A DNA stretch of 64,000 bases from the NCBI RefSeq assembly GCF_900070365.1, contig NZ_LN850107.1:248001-312000 (forward strand), in the 5' to 3' direction. Shown here one piece after another: positions 8,710 to 17,938 of the stretch; the first letter of the stretch is position 1; each line of letters begins with the position of its first letter. Position numbers and translations under genes: made by a program. The notes under the pieces were generated by a model that saw only the letters and a list, made by a program, of their open reading frames with translations, was not told where the DNA came from and made no database searches. The stretch comes from Alloactinosynnema sp. L-07. Its GTDB lineage: Bacteria; Actinomycetota; Actinomycetes; Mycobacteriales; Pseudonocardiaceae.

Positions 8710-9585
8710 ATGATCACGCCGCTGGCCATCCCCACGGCCCGTGTCTCTCCCCGCCCGCTGCCGCCGAGCAGCCTGGACCTGCTCGTCGCGGCATCAACCC
8801 GCGAAGGCCGGGCACGCCACCTCCGCGACCTGCTGACGGGCGCCGACGCCGACGGATCGGTCTACCTGGTCAACCCCAAAGAGGTGCGCGCGATGCTCAA
8901 TCACGGCATCGACCCGCAGCTATACCTCGCCTACCGCGACATCATCGCGCCCCGGCCCAAGACCGGGCAGCCGCTCAACGGCGCAGCAGGCACGCACGCC
9001 TGGTTCGCTGACCTCGTCGTCTACACCGCTGCGAACCTCAATGACAGCCCGGAACTCGGCCGGTCGCTCGGCCACTGGAACACCCCGGCACAGGTCGAAA
9101 TCTTCCAGTGCCTGTCCGGACGGGTTCTCATGCTGCACACCAACATCGACGACGACGGAAGATCCACAATGGACTACCACGTGTGCCGGGCCGGTGACCA
9201 CGTCGTCATCCCGTTCGGTGCCTGGCACCTGACCGTCGTCCTCGACGCCCCGGCGGCGGTGTTCAACGTCTACACCGACGTCGCCGACCTGCTGACCGGA
9301 CACACCAGCCGGGAGGCGGTCGACAGCGACCTGAAGTACCGAGTCGCGCCCGCGCCCGAGCTGACCATCACGCGCACGGCCTCGAAGATCGCCGTGGTCG
9401 GCTCCGAACGCGAGCTCACCGAGCGACCTCTGCGACACGGTGAATCCCCGAGCTGGGCCGAGGCCCTGCTGATGCCCTCCGGGCTCGCCGCGCTCTACCG
9501 CCACGCGCCAGCCGCCGAACTGGCCAGGCTGGAGGAGCACGCTGCGCATTTCGGGCACCGCCCCGTCCCCGCCACTGCGCCATGA
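8710..9585 (+). CDS. Cupin protein resembling archaeal-type phosphoglucose isomerase
   Basis: The 291-residue protein has a single cupin core at about residues 95-200. RSLGHWN, EIFQCLSGRVLML and HVVIPFGAWHLTVVL resemble the sequence pattern of cupin-type glucose-6-phosphate isomerases. GAGGAAAG is eight bases before ATG 8710, and the stop overlaps the next start as ATGA. It is probably a second sugar-phosphate isomerase in the operon; a non-enzymatic sugar-binding role cannot be excluded. Confidence 0.65.
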   Translation: MITPLAIPTARVSPRPLPPSSLDLLVAASTREGRARHLRDLLTGADADGSVYLVNPKEVRAMLNHGIDPQLYLAYRDIIAPRPKTGQPLNGAAGTHAWFADLVVYTAANLNDSPELGRSLGHWNTPAQVEIFQCLSGRVLMLHTNIDDDGRSTMDYHVCRAGDHVVIPFGAWHLTVVLDAPAAVFNVYTDVADLLTGHTSREAVDSDLKYRVAPAPELTITRTASKIAVVGSERELTERPLRHGESPSWAEALLMPSGLAALYRHAPAAELARLEEHAAHFGHRPVPATAP

Positions 9586-10772
9586 CGAGCCCACGCGAGC
9601 ACCAACCCGCGCCCACCGACGCCTCCTGTCCGATCCGGCCGCTGATCGGCTACGCCGCACCCGCACGCGCGACGCGCCGCTTCGCCCAGGGCACGGCCAG
9701 CGTCACCCTGCGCGCCGACCGCGACGAGCTGATCAGAGGCACGGAGACCACGCTCTACTCCTACGCACGCACCAGAACCTCAGCCAGCCGATGGACCATC
9801 ACCCTGCACACCGCCGTACCCGTCGACCAGGTCGGCACCGCCGTCCTGTTCGCCGACGCCACCGACCACGACATCGGCCCTAACCTGCAGGCCCAGTCGA
9901 TCAACGTGCCCGGCGGCCGGGCGTTCTGGATTCGCGACCACGCCACCCTCGTGCACCTCGACCACCTGCTCGGCGCGATCACCGTGCACGCCGGTGACCT
10001 GGACGCCGCGCGGTTCTTCGCCGCCCGACTCGTGCGACAGGCCATGACCGCCCAGCTTCTGGAGCACGACGCGATCTACGCGCACACCGCCGCGCTCGTG
10101 CGCGCCGAGCACGGCCTGCTGATTGCCGGGCCGAAGGGCGCGGGCAAGACCACCACCCTGCTGAGCACGCTGCGGCTTGTGGGCGGGGACTTCGTCACCA
10201 ACGACCGGCTCCTGCTCCGCCGCGACCCCGACGGCGACGGCACGGTTGGCTACGCCTGGCCAATGCACCTGCGCGCCACCGTCAGCACGCTGCGCGCCGT
10301 ACCAGGGATGACCAGGTTCCTGCCCGCCGAACAGCACCAGAACAGCCCGGCCAGCCAGTCCCCGCCCAGCGGCAAGATCGCAATCGAGCCGGGCGATCTA
10401 CGGGACGCGCTGCCCGATACGCGGATCCTCGGCGAGGTCCGGCCCACGCTGATGCTCTGGCCCTACCGCAGCGCCAGCGACCTCCCGCCCGAACCAGTGC
10501 CGCCGACCGAGGTCCGCGATGTCCTGGTACGCACCCAGTTCTTCATGCACGATCCGGTCACCCGAGTCACCTCGCACCGCAACCACTGGCTCCTGCCCCC
10601 TGACGAAGACCGGACCGCACTCGCACTCACCGCCGTCGCTGACCAGCTCGCCCGGACCGTGCCGTGTGTTCGGATCCCGGTCACCGACTCGCCCACGACG
10701 CTGGCAACCCGCGTGACTGCCCTACTCGACCACCCATGCACCCGACCGGCCGAGCCGGGTGGTCGGGGATGA
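9582..10772 (+). CDS. HPr-kinase-like P-loop protein
   Basis: About 170 N-terminal residues without a recognised fold precede a kinase-like core with Walker A AGPKGAGKTTT and GGDFVTNDRLLLRR, as in HPr serine kinase homologues. Length is 396 residues. The start overlaps the previous stop and the stop overlaps the next start (both ATGA). HPrK-like proteins next to nucleotidyltransferases are known from phosphorylated lasso-peptide clusters such as paeninodin. Here the partner gene follows immediately. The substrate is unknown and no lasso cyclase is present. Confidence 0.65.
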   Translation: MTSPREHQPAPTDASCPIRPLIGYAAPARATRRFAQGTASVTLRADRDELIRGTETTLYSYARTRTSASRWTITLHTAVPVDQVGTAVLFADATDHDIGPNLQAQSINVPGGRAFWIRDHATLVHLDHLLGAITVHAGDLDAARFFAARLVRQAMTAQLLEHDAIYAHTAALVRAEHGLLIAGPKGAGKTTTLLSTLRLVGGDFVTNDRLLLRRDPDGDGTVGYAWPMHLRATVSTLRAVPGMTRFLPAEQHQNSPASQSPPSGKIAIEPGDLRDALPDTRILGEVRPTLMLWPYRSASDLPPEPVPPTEVRDVLVRTQFFMHDPVTRVTSHRNHWLLPPDEDRTALALTAVADQLARTVPCVRIPVTDSPTTLATRVTALLDHPCTRPAEPGGRG

Positions 10773-11614
10773 CCGACCGACGGACAGGCCGCCTCGCTGA
10801 GGACGCCATCCGGGCCCTGTGCTGGGGCACCGCCGCCGACAGCCACGAGCCGATCGCCCATGCCGTGGTCGCCGAACTGGGCGCGGTACTCGAACAGACG
10901 GTGCGGTCGAAGACGCTCTGCCTGCTGGCCGCGTACCTGCACGACAACCCCATCCCCGAGCTGGATCGCACGGTGACGCGGTTCCTCGGCAACACGCTGC
11001 GAACCAACCGGTACAAGACCTACGCCTGCCGCATCGCCGCGCTCGCCGACACCGCGGCGTTGCACACCGCCGGCGTTTCCGTCGTCGTGCTCGGCGGGCT
11101 CAGCGTGGAACACGTCCTCTACGCCAGCACCGGCGCCCGCCAGTTCAGCGACATCGACCTCCTCATCGCGCCCCACGACACCGAACGCGCGCACGCCGTC
11201 CTCCGCACCCAGGGCTACCGTCCCGGCCGGGACGACGGGACCTGGACGCGGCAGACCGGCGACCCGATCGTCCCGCTCATCGTCCTCGACGTGGCCACGG
11301 CCCTGCCCCGTGCAGGTACCGAGGACGACGTCCCCGAGCTGCTGACTCGCTGCACCGGGGTCACCGTTTCCCTGCACGACCACCCGCTCCCAGTCCTCGC
11401 GCCGTCCGATGCGCTCAACCACACGCTGGCCCGGCTCGCGGCTCGGCCGCGCTGGGCCCTCGCCGCCGATGCGATCCGCCAGGTACGTGCGACCGCGCCG
11501 CCCACCCCGCACCACGCCGACGTCCTCGCCGGCTGGTCGGTGCTGCGCTCACATTGGCCGCTGCTGCCCGACGCCCCGGCCCGCCTCCCCGTCGATGAGG
11601 AGCCGCACCGGTGA
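10769..11614 (+). CDS. Nucleotidyltransferase-fold protein (NTP_transf_5-like)
   Basis: The 281-residue protein contains VVLGGLSVEHVLY followed by RQFSDIDLLIAP, the G-[S/L]...hDhD motif of the nucleotidyltransferase superfamily with its paired Asp residues, then ERAHAVLRTQGY. Such enzymes transfer NMP groups to small molecules, sugars or peptides. It is coupled to the HPr-kinase-like gene by an ATGA overlap and to the next kinase by GTGA. It may activate or modify the cluster's sugar phosphate. Confidence 0.72.
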   Translation: MTDRRTGRLAEDAIRALCWGTAADSHEPIAHAVVAELGAVLEQTVRSKTLCLLAAYLHDNPIPELDRTVTRFLGNTLRTNRYKTYACRIAALADTAALHTAGVSVVVLGGLSVEHVLYASTGARQFSDIDLLIAPHDTERAHAVLRTQGYRPGRDDGTWTRQTGDPIVPLIVLDVATALPRAGTEDDVPELLTRCTGVTVSLHDHPLPVLAPSDALNHTLARLAARPRWALAADAIRQVRATAPPTPHHADVLAGWSVLRSHWPLLPDAPARLPVDEEPHR

Positions 11615-12189
11615 TCATCGCCTTGGCCGGGCTGCCCGGCGTCGGCAAGACCACGCTGGCCGAGCAGCTCGCCAGCCACATGCCCGGCGCGCTGCTGCTT
11701 CGCAAAGATGCCGTCCGGCACGCGCTGTTCGGCACCGAACACACCACCTACACCCGCGACCAGGACGACCACTGCGTCCAGGTCCTGTTCGCCACCGCGG
11801 TCTGGCAATGGCTGCGCATTCCCGACACGACCGTCGTGCTCGACGGGCGGACCTGGCTGGCCCCCGGCCAGGTCGAGGACCTACGCGCCTTCGCCGCCAC
11901 GCACCAGCAACCCTTGCTGCTGCTCGAATGCGTCTGCCCGGTCGACGTCGCCCACGCCCGGCTGGCCGTCGATCAGCTGCACGGTCATCACCCAGCGGCC
12001 AACCGCACCCCGCAGCTACACCAGGACCTTGCCGCCACCGCCGTGCCGATCACCGGCCCGAAACTGCTGCTTGACACCGGAAAGCCGGTCGCCACCAACC
12101 TCGACATCGTCCTGCGCCACCTCGACGCCCTCGCTGCGTCCGGCGCCGTGATCCGTCCACCGGCCCCGAGAACCGTGGAGACCTCGTGA
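11611..12189 (+). CDS. Small P-loop kinase
   Basis: IIALAGLPGVGKTTLAEQL at the extreme N-terminus is a Walker A; LLRKDAVRHALFG and VVLDGRTWL follow, as in AAA_33/zeta-toxin-like and chloramphenicol-phosphotransferase-like small-molecule kinases. It has 192 residues. Both ends overlap neighbouring genes as GTGA. It is the fourth P-loop NTPase of the cluster. The substrate is not predictable. Confidence 0.7.
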   Translation: MIIALAGLPGVGKTTLAEQLASHMPGALLLRKDAVRHALFGTEHTTYTRDQDDHCVQVLFATAVWQWLRIPDTTVVLDGRTWLAPGQVEDLRAFAATHQQPLLLLECVCPVDVAHARLAVDQLHGHHPAANRTPQLHQDLAATAVPITGPKLLLDTGKPVATNLDIVLRHLDALAASGAVIRPPAPRTVETS

Positions 12190-13010
12190 GCACCGAACTG
12201 CCAGGATTGCTGCTGATCGCGCAGGCGACCGTCGAGCACGGCGCGGAGTTCCTGCGCACCCACCGCCCCCGCACCTGCACCAGCAAAGGTGACCGGGACA
12301 TGGCCACCGACGTCGACCTCGCCATCGAACGGATCCTGCGTGACGAGTTGACCCGAGCCACCCCCGGAATCGGTGTCCACGGCGAAGAAGAAGGCGGCCC
12401 GATCGGTGGCACCCGCTGGGTCATCGACCCGGTCGACGGCACCGCCAACCTCACCCACGACATCCCGCTGACCGGCATCTCCCTCGCCTTGGTCGTCGAC
12501 GAGGACCCTGTGCTCGGGGTCATCGCCCTGCCCCAGCTCGGCCGCACGTACTGGGCAGCGGACGGCCTCGGAGCCTGCCGAGACGGCCATCCGATTCGCG
12601 TCACCGGCCCGGCGCGCCTGGCCGAGGCGATCGTCGCGATCGGTGACTACGGCACCGGACTCGGCGCCGCCCCTCGCAACGCGACAATGCTGGCGATCCA
12701 CGCCGCCCTGGCGCCCCGAGCGCAACGCATCCGGATGCTCGGGTCTGCCGCTGCCGACCTCGCCCTGGTGGCCGACTCCGCCCTCGGCGCGTCGATCACC
12801 CTCGGCAACCGCACCTGGGACATGGCCGCCGGAGCCGTCATCGCCCGCGAAGCGGGCGTCCACGTGACCGATCTCGACGGCACCGACCACACCACTGCCT
12901 CACGCTGCACCATCGCCGCCGCACCGGCCCTGATCGAGGACATCCTCGACATCGTCCAGCGTGCGAGCGCGATCAACGGCTTCACCGGCGAGGAGGCCGT
13001 GGCGTGCTGA
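12186..13010 (+). CDS. Inositol-monophosphatase-family phosphatase
   Basis: The family motifs are complete: HGEEEGG, WVIDPVDGTANL (two Asp metal ligands) and WDMAAGAVIAREAG (third Asp). Length is 274 residues. The family dephosphorylates inositol phosphate, fructose bisphosphate, PAP, nucleotides or sugar phosphates. A paralogue is at 20736-21614. It is translationally coupled on both sides and probably removes a phosphate late in the pathway. Confidence 0.87.
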   Translation: MSTELPGLLLIAQATVEHGAEFLRTHRPRTCTSKGDRDMATDVDLAIERILRDELTRATPGIGVHGEEEGGPIGGTRWVIDPVDGTANLTHDIPLTGISLALVVDEDPVLGVIALPQLGRTYWAADGLGACRDGHPIRVTGPARLAEAIVAIGDYGTGLGAAPRNATMLAIHAALAPRAQRIRMLGSAAADLALVADSALGASITLGNRTWDMAAGAVIAREAGVHVTDLDGTDHTTASRCTIAAAPALIEDILDIVQRASAINGFTGEEAVAC

Positions 13011-14713
13011 TCACCTTCGAGGGCCTGCCCGGAGCGGGCAAGAGCACACAGAGCCGGATGCTCGCGAGGTGCCTGGAAGCCAGCGGCCACCCCGTCACCG
13101 TCGTCCCTGACCTAGCCACCCTGGACACCGATCCCGTCGCGGCCACCCTCGTCGACCTGCTGCGCACCAGCGGCGACCCCTTCCTGCGCAGTGGCGACGC
13201 CATCACCGACACCATGATCACCGTCGCTATCCGGGCTGACCTCGTCGCCACCGTCCTCGATCCGGCTCTGGCCGAGAACCCCGCCGCCGTCGTGATCGAA
13301 GACCGCGGCATCCACACGATGGCCTCCTACGCGATCGCCGCCCTTCTCCGCCAGCACCGCGCCCCGACCGACGTCGCCCTCGACTGGCTGAATGCCCTCA
13401 CAGCCCTGGCCGGGCCGCGCCCCACCCGAGCGCTGTGGCTGCGGGTACCCCCTAACGTTGCCGCCCGTCGCGCCGACGAACGCGGCGGAGGCCGCCGCCC
13501 CGCATTCACCAGCGAGCAACGCGCCCACCTCACCTGGATCGACCACGCCTACGCACTGCTTGCCGAACGCGACCCCCAGCTCGCCGTCCTCGATGTCACC
13601 GACCTCGACCCGGTTGGCACCCACCTCGCCATTCACGCCACCTTGCGTCAGATCAGCCAGACGGGCGACATCGACCTGAGCCAGTGCGAGGGGCACCACG
13701 AAACCGCCGAACCCGTCTCCTACGCTGGCCACGCCAGACCCCGTCCATCCGTGTCGAGCCGAAACCGAGAGTCCGAAACGATGACCACGTTGGCCAGCCA
13801 CCGCGAGCACACCGCTCCCACCGACCTGCTCAACGCCCTGCGCACCGCGCGTGCAGTCGGAGCCGACGCACTGGCCGCCACGCTCCACGAACACGGGCTG
13901 CACGCACTCGACGGTGGCCGCAACAACGACGTCTTCGCCTGGACCGCGGCCACCACACCGATCTGCATCAAGCTCTTCAAGAAGACCGACCGGCAGCGCG
14001 TCGAGCGCGAATGGCACGGCCTCATCCACGCCAGCAGCCTGGGCAACGCACCGAAACCCCTGTGGCTCGACGAGGACACCGAACAGCCGGCCCTCGGCAT
14101 GACGTTACTGCCCGGCTCCCCGATCCTCGATGTTCTCGACCCGGCATCGGCCATCACGTCGCTGGCCAAGGCCACCCGCGCTCTGCAGAACGTTCCGCTG
14201 AGCGAGCCGCTGGCCAGCCTGGAGCGCGTCGACTCCATCGGCCACTACATCGCCCGGCTCACCGATGTCTGGCCCGGCCAGCTCGCCGACTCCACCGACG
14301 ATCCCCAGACCCCGGACATGCTGGCCCTCCTGCGCCGCTGGGAGAACAGCGGCGACGCCGAACTGCTCGCGCGGCCCGCCACGCGCGTCTACTCCCGCGG
14401 CGACGCGAACCTGCTCAACTGGCTCCACGACGGCGAGACCACCTATGTCGCGGACTTCGAGTTCAGCGGCTTCTCCGATGTCGCCGTCGACGCCGCCGAC
14501 CATATTGAGCACATCAGCGCCCGAGTCATTCCTGACGACGTCTGGGGCAGCGCCGAAGCCGATCTCGGCGTCACACCGGGCAACCGTGCCCGATTCGACG
14601 CCGCGCGGCGCACGATCGCGCTGCGGTGGCTCGCCGTGCTGTGGAAGCAGCGCACCAAGCGGGTCGAGGAGTTCACCGCTCTGCACGAGCGGGTGCGCGC
14701 CCTCCAAGGCTGA
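13004..14713 (+). CDS. Thymidylate-kinase-like / APH-like kinase fusion
   Basis: Residues 1-205 form a dTMP-kinase-like domain (FEGLPGAGKSTQS, VIEDRGIHTMASYA, lid RRADERGGGRR). A linker follows. Residues about 260-569 resemble aminoglycoside-phosphotransferase-type kinases: GGRNNDVFAW, ICIKLFKK, catalytic loop YSRGDANLLNWL and metal Asp in YVADFEFSG. The His of the usual HGD motif is Arg here. An internal ATG at 13781 could give a separate kinase, but no stop separates the domains. The gene ends the operon, one base before the convergent Nudix gene. Confidence 0.75.
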   Translation: MLITFEGLPGAGKSTQSRMLARCLEASGHPVTVVPDLATLDTDPVAATLVDLLRTSGDPFLRSGDAITDTMITVAIRADLVATVLDPALAENPAAVVIEDRGIHTMASYAIAALLRQHRAPTDVALDWLNALTALAGPRPTRALWLRVPPNVAARRADERGGGRRPAFTSEQRAHLTWIDHAYALLAERDPQLAVLDVTDLDPVGTHLAIHATLRQISQTGDIDLSQCEGHHETAEPVSYAGHARPRPSVSSRNRESETMTTLASHREHTAPTDLLNALRTARAVGADALAATLHEHGLHALDGGRNNDVFAWTAATTPICIKLFKKTDRQRVEREWHGLIHASSLGNAPKPLWLDEDTEQPALGMTLLPGSPILDVLDPASAITSLAKATRALQNVPLSEPLASLERVDSIGHYIARLTDVWPGQLADSTDDPQTPDMLALLRRWENSGDAELLARPATRVYSRGDANLLNWLHDGETTYVADFEFSGFSDVAVDAADHIEHISARVIPDDVWGSAEADLGVTPGNRARFDAARRTIALRWLAVLWKQRTKRVEEFTALHERVRALQG

Positions 14714-14714
14714 A

Positions 14715-15248
14715 TCACGACTGCCCATCGCCCGCCAGCGACGTCAGAATGGACGCCGCGTCGAAGTCGCCAGCGCCGAGCATCGGCACGACCGCGAACA
14801 AACCGGCCGCGAGCAGCCGTGTGTCGGCAAACATCGCGAGGCCGTCGAGTTCCTCCAGTCCTACCCGGCGGAACAAGTGCTCCGGCTTTTGGGTCACCTC
14901 ATCAGGGTCGGCTATAAGGCCGACGTACTGGTGATCGACATGCACGTGACGATCCCCGTAGTGCGCATCCGGCGGCACCGGCTGCTCGGTCATCCACCAC
15001 GGCATCGTCAGCGCCGTGCGCGGAAACGCGGGCGGGACCGCCGGACCAGGGGGCCGCACCAATCGAACCCGTCGGCCAGTTTCCTCTTCGACCTCGCGGA
15101 GTGCGGCATCAACCTGCGACTCGCCCAGTTCGACGTGACCACCGGGGATCATCCAACGCCGCAGGCGAGGATGCTCGATCAGTTCCAGACTCCACACTCC
15201 ATCGACCAGCCCGGAGACGAATACGCTCGATGTGAAGTGCTTGATCAC
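14715..15248 (-). CDS. Nudix hydrolase
   Basis: A complete Nudix box, GGHVELGESQVDAALREVEEETG, matches GX5EX7REUXEEXGU at about residues 36-58. The protein has 177 residues with a GTG start at 15248. Nudix enzymes hydrolyse nucleoside diphosphates linked to other groups. It is convergent with the operon, one base from its last stop. It may process a nucleotide intermediate or clean up damaged nucleotides. Confidence 0.87.
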   Translation of the reverse strand: MIKHFTSSVFVSGLVDGVWSLELIEHPRLRRWMIPGGHVELGESQVDAALREVEEETGRRVRLVRPPGPAVPPAFPRTALTMPWWMTEQPVPPDAHYGDRHVHVDHQYVGLIADPDEVTQKPEHLFRRVGLEELDGLAMFADTRLLAAGLFAVVPMLGAGDFDAASILTSLAGDGQS

Positions 15249-15445
15249 TCGATGAGTTTGCCAGGTCCAATTGGGGACGGCCTGAATGCTCGGCCTGGCC
15301 TACACCGTCAGGCAACTGGACGAGGACAGGTCACGGCGAAGCTTGGGCTTGGAGTTGCAAGAGGTCCGATTCTCACGCGACGTTGCTTGACGACTCCCTG
15401 AACTTCACCGCCAAAGGCTCTGCCCACGAACTCGTGCAGCCCGAC

Positions 15446-15961
15446 TCAGCGCGCCCGGACTTCGTTGCCTGCAGCCAGTCGGCGCACGTAAGCGCGGATA
15501 CGGTCGCGGTCCTCTGGAAACACGCTCTCCCACGTCTCATCCAAATCGACCCACTTCGAAGGCTGTTCGCTCTCCCCGCCCAACGGCTCGTCACGGCCGA
15601 CGATTGCGGCGTAGGACAAGCTCAACGTGGGCGTCCAGTCAGAACGAAACGATCGAACCGCGACTGCGGCAGGCGCAGGCAGGAGCTCGCCCGCCACGCC
15701 AGCCTCTTCCGCGAGTTCACGAATCGCGGCGACCCGCGGTGTCTCACCCGGCTCGACCTTCCCTCCAGGCGGAACCCACCCGCGCACACGGTGCCGCACG
15801 AGCAGCACGTGACTGAAAGTGGGGTCGGCGACCCAGACCTCGGCCGCAAGGGGCTCCGTCAGCGTCGGGCGGGCGCGCAGCCACGCCTGGGCGTCATCGA
15901 ACTCCATCGCAGCAAGGCGAGCATCGGTGACAGCCGCTTCCACGGTCAACTGATCAATCAT
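15446..15961 (-). CDS. Nudix hydrolase
   Basis: The Nudix box GGKVEPGETPRVAAIRELAEEAG is complete, preceded by VLLVRHRVRGWVPP. Length is about 171 residues from ATG 15961; GTG 15985 is an alternative. An N-terminal helical part (ARLAAMEFDDAQAWL) of about 45 residues precedes the fold. It lies in tandem with the Nudix gene at 14715, about 200 bases apart, on the opposite strand to the main operon. Confidence 0.85.
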   Translation of the reverse strand: MIDQLTVEAAVTDARLAAMEFDDAQAWLRARPTLTEPLAAEVWVADPTFSHVLLVRHRVRGWVPPGGKVEPGETPRVAAIRELAEEAGVAGELLPAPAAVAVRSFRSDWTPTLSLSYAAIVGRDEPLGGESEQPSKWVDLDETWESVFPEDRDRIRAYVRRLAAGNEVRAR

Positions 15962-16243
15962 CCGACCAAGCCTATGCCGACGCACCTGTTCGTGACATTG
16001 CGCAGAGTGACGTTATTCTCCGCGCTACCTTGGGCGCCCGAGCGGAACCAGCGCACGCCATCGCTCATCGTCTACCCTGCTGGTACCCCGGACAGCGAAC
16101 TGGCGGGCCGCGCCATCTACAAGACCCACAGCAGGTTCGTCCTCACCTACGACCCGGCCGGATGATGTCGTCGCCGGTCTGCGACTTCGGTGTCAGGCAG
16201 AGGCGCGGCCTGACCGTTGCCGTGGAGCGTCGCGAGGTGGTCA

Positions 16244-17104
16244 TCAAGGGAGTGGAAGTCCCGCCGTCCGCCAGGGGCTGGCCAACAGCGCGCTGGTGTC
16301 GGGGTCGAGTCGTCCGGCGAACGCCTGCGAGATCGCCGCGCCCCACAGTGCGTTGACGACCGCTGTGTCTGTGGGTGACTCGTCGACGGCGTCCTCGGCG
16401 GCTGGAACGGTCTCCCAGTACAGGCAGCGTGCCCGGAGCGGGAACCCCCACGCGATCGACGCCCCGGTGACCGCGTCACAAGCCGCTTCCCAGCGTTGCT
16501 CGTCGATTTCCGCGCACACCCGGCCCATCCGGCGCACAACCGCTGCCGGCGTGGCTTCGGCATGGCGCAGGATTCGCAGCGCGGCTTGGGTGTGCGGGCC
16601 GTAGGCGTCAGTCGCGGTGTATCGCGATGGGAGGCAGGTCTGCCGCCACGGAGCGGTGAGCAGTTCGTAGTCGGCGGTTCCCGCGTCGTCGTGGCCTGCC
16701 GCTGCGATCGCCAGTCCGGCGTCGAACACGGGCAGGACCACCTTGTGCCAGCCGGAATGGTCCGGTGGCGCCTGCCGTGCGAGCAGGTAGGGGTGGTGCA
16801 GCACGGCGATCGGGTCGTCGAGTTCGGCGGGCATCGGCAGGCCGAAGGTGTCTTTCCATCGGATCCATCGGGAGGCGAGCCGTCCGGCCAATTCGGGGTC
16901 GGTGATCTGGGCGATGGTCCTGTCCCGGACGGCCTGGCGGTCGGAGGCGCGTTCCTCGCCGAGTGAGCCCATACGGGTGATCTGCTCGAAGGTCAGGTTG
17001 GCGATGGTCACGTCGAGCTGTCGCCATTGCTCGCCGCGAGGGTGCTGGGCCAACAGCGCGCGTCCCAAGTCGTCGCGACTGCGGCCCGGACCGGAGGTGC
17101 TCAT
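16244..17104 (-). CDS. Hypothetical protein, 286 residues
   Basis: I do not recognise the family. The protein is alpha-helical, rich in Trp, Ala and Arg, with no signal peptide or membrane segment; recognisable stretches are WIRWKDTFGLPMPAEL and PYLLARQAPPDHSGW. Codon use matches the neighbours and the frame is clean over the whole length, supporting a real gene. It stands between the Nudix pair and the HAD gene, all apparently part of the accessory cluster. Confidence 0.6.
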   Translation of the reverse strand: MSTSGPGRSRDDLGRALLAQHPRGEQWRQLDVTIANLTFEQITRMGSLGEERASDRQAVRDRTIAQITDPELAGRLASRWIRWKDTFGLPMPAELDDPIAVLHHPYLLARQAPPDHSGWHKVVLPVFDAGLAIAAAGHDDAGTADYELLTAPWRQTCLPSRYTATDAYGPHTQAALRILRHAEATPAAVVRRMGRVCAEIDEQRWEAACDAVTGASIAWGFPLRARCLYWETVPAAEDAVDESPTDTAVVNALWGAAISQAFAGRLDPDTSALLASPWRTAGLPLP

Positions 17105-17278
17105 CGGTTCAGGATGGCAGCCCCGATCTGCGCACGTCGGTGCAGGTCAAGGGTCCGGCGTGGCGGCAGGCCACGCGGCGGCCTGACCGGCTTTCGCAGC
17201 GGTGAGGTCAGCGAGGGCTGTGCGGGCCGCAGAGCCCCTCTGTGGCGCGGCGTTTGCGGGTGACGTAGGAGTAGGGGC

Positions 17279-17923
17279 ATGGTGACCGCGGTGGTGTTCG
17301 ACGTGGGCGAGACGTTGCTGGACGACTCGCGCGAGTGGGGTGCGTGGGCCGACTGGATCGGCGTGCCACGTCATACCTTCTCGACCGTGCTGGGTGCGGT
17401 CACCGCTGCCGGCCGGGACAACGCCGAGACGTTCCAGTACTTCAAGCCGGGCTTCGACCTCGCCCGCGAGCGGCGGCTACGGGAAGAGGCCGGACTGGGT
17501 GAGCGTATCGAGGACGGCGACCTTTATCCCGACGTCCTGCCCGGCTTGGCGCGGCTGCGGGAGCTCGGCTTGTGGGTGGGGGTGGCCGGGAACCAGACTG
17601 CCCGCGCGGCGGAGCTGCTTCGTGCGCTGGGCCTGCCGGTGGACCAGGTCGCGACCTCGGGCGAGTGGGGTGTCGCCAAACCCTCGCTCGAGTTCTTCGC
17701 GCGCGTCGCGGAGATGGTGCCCGACGGACCCGGCGAGACGGTGTACGTGGGTGACCACCGGGACAACGACGTGGTGGCGGCGAAGGCGGCGGGGTTCCGC
17801 ACGGCGTTGATCAGGCGTGGCCCGTGGGGCCACCTCTGGGCTGACGACCCGCTGGTGCGTCGCGACGCCGATTGGGTGATCGACTCCCTGCATGACCTGC
17901 CCGATCTGCTGGCTCCGCACTAA
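17279..17923 (+). CDS. HAD-family hydrolase
   Basis: VVFDVGETLLDD supplies the nucleophile Asp, with the common GE variant at the second acid position. VAGNQT is motif II, GVAKPSLEFF motif III, and VYVGDHRDNDVVAAKAAG motif IV. It has 214 residues, a phosphoglycolate-phosphatase-like size. ATG 17279 follows GTAGGAG/GTAGGGG. It may be a free phosphatase working beside the fused HAD domain at 7217-8680. Confidence 0.85.
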   Translation: MVTAVVFDVGETLLDDSREWGAWADWIGVPRHTFSTVLGAVTAAGRDNAETFQYFKPGFDLARERRLREEAGLGERIEDGDLYPDVLPGLARLRELGLWVGVAGNQTARAAELLRALGLPVDQVATSGEWGVAKPSLEFFARVAEMVPDGPGETVYVGDHRDNDVVAAKAAGFRTALIRRGPWGHLWADDPLVRRDADWVIDSLHDLPDLLAPH

Positions 17924-17938
17924 GCGCCCGGCCGGGCA

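Noticed and set aside
9582..11614. Lasso-peptide biosynthesis cluster
   Set aside because: The HPrK-like and nucleotidyltransferase genes fit, but no asparagine-synthetase-like cyclase, leader peptidase or precursor was found.
15962..16243. Coding-like tail IYKTHSRFVLTYDPAG ending at 16165 on the plus strand
   Set aside because: No start, upstream frame or recognisable family; too short to claim as a gene or pseudogene.
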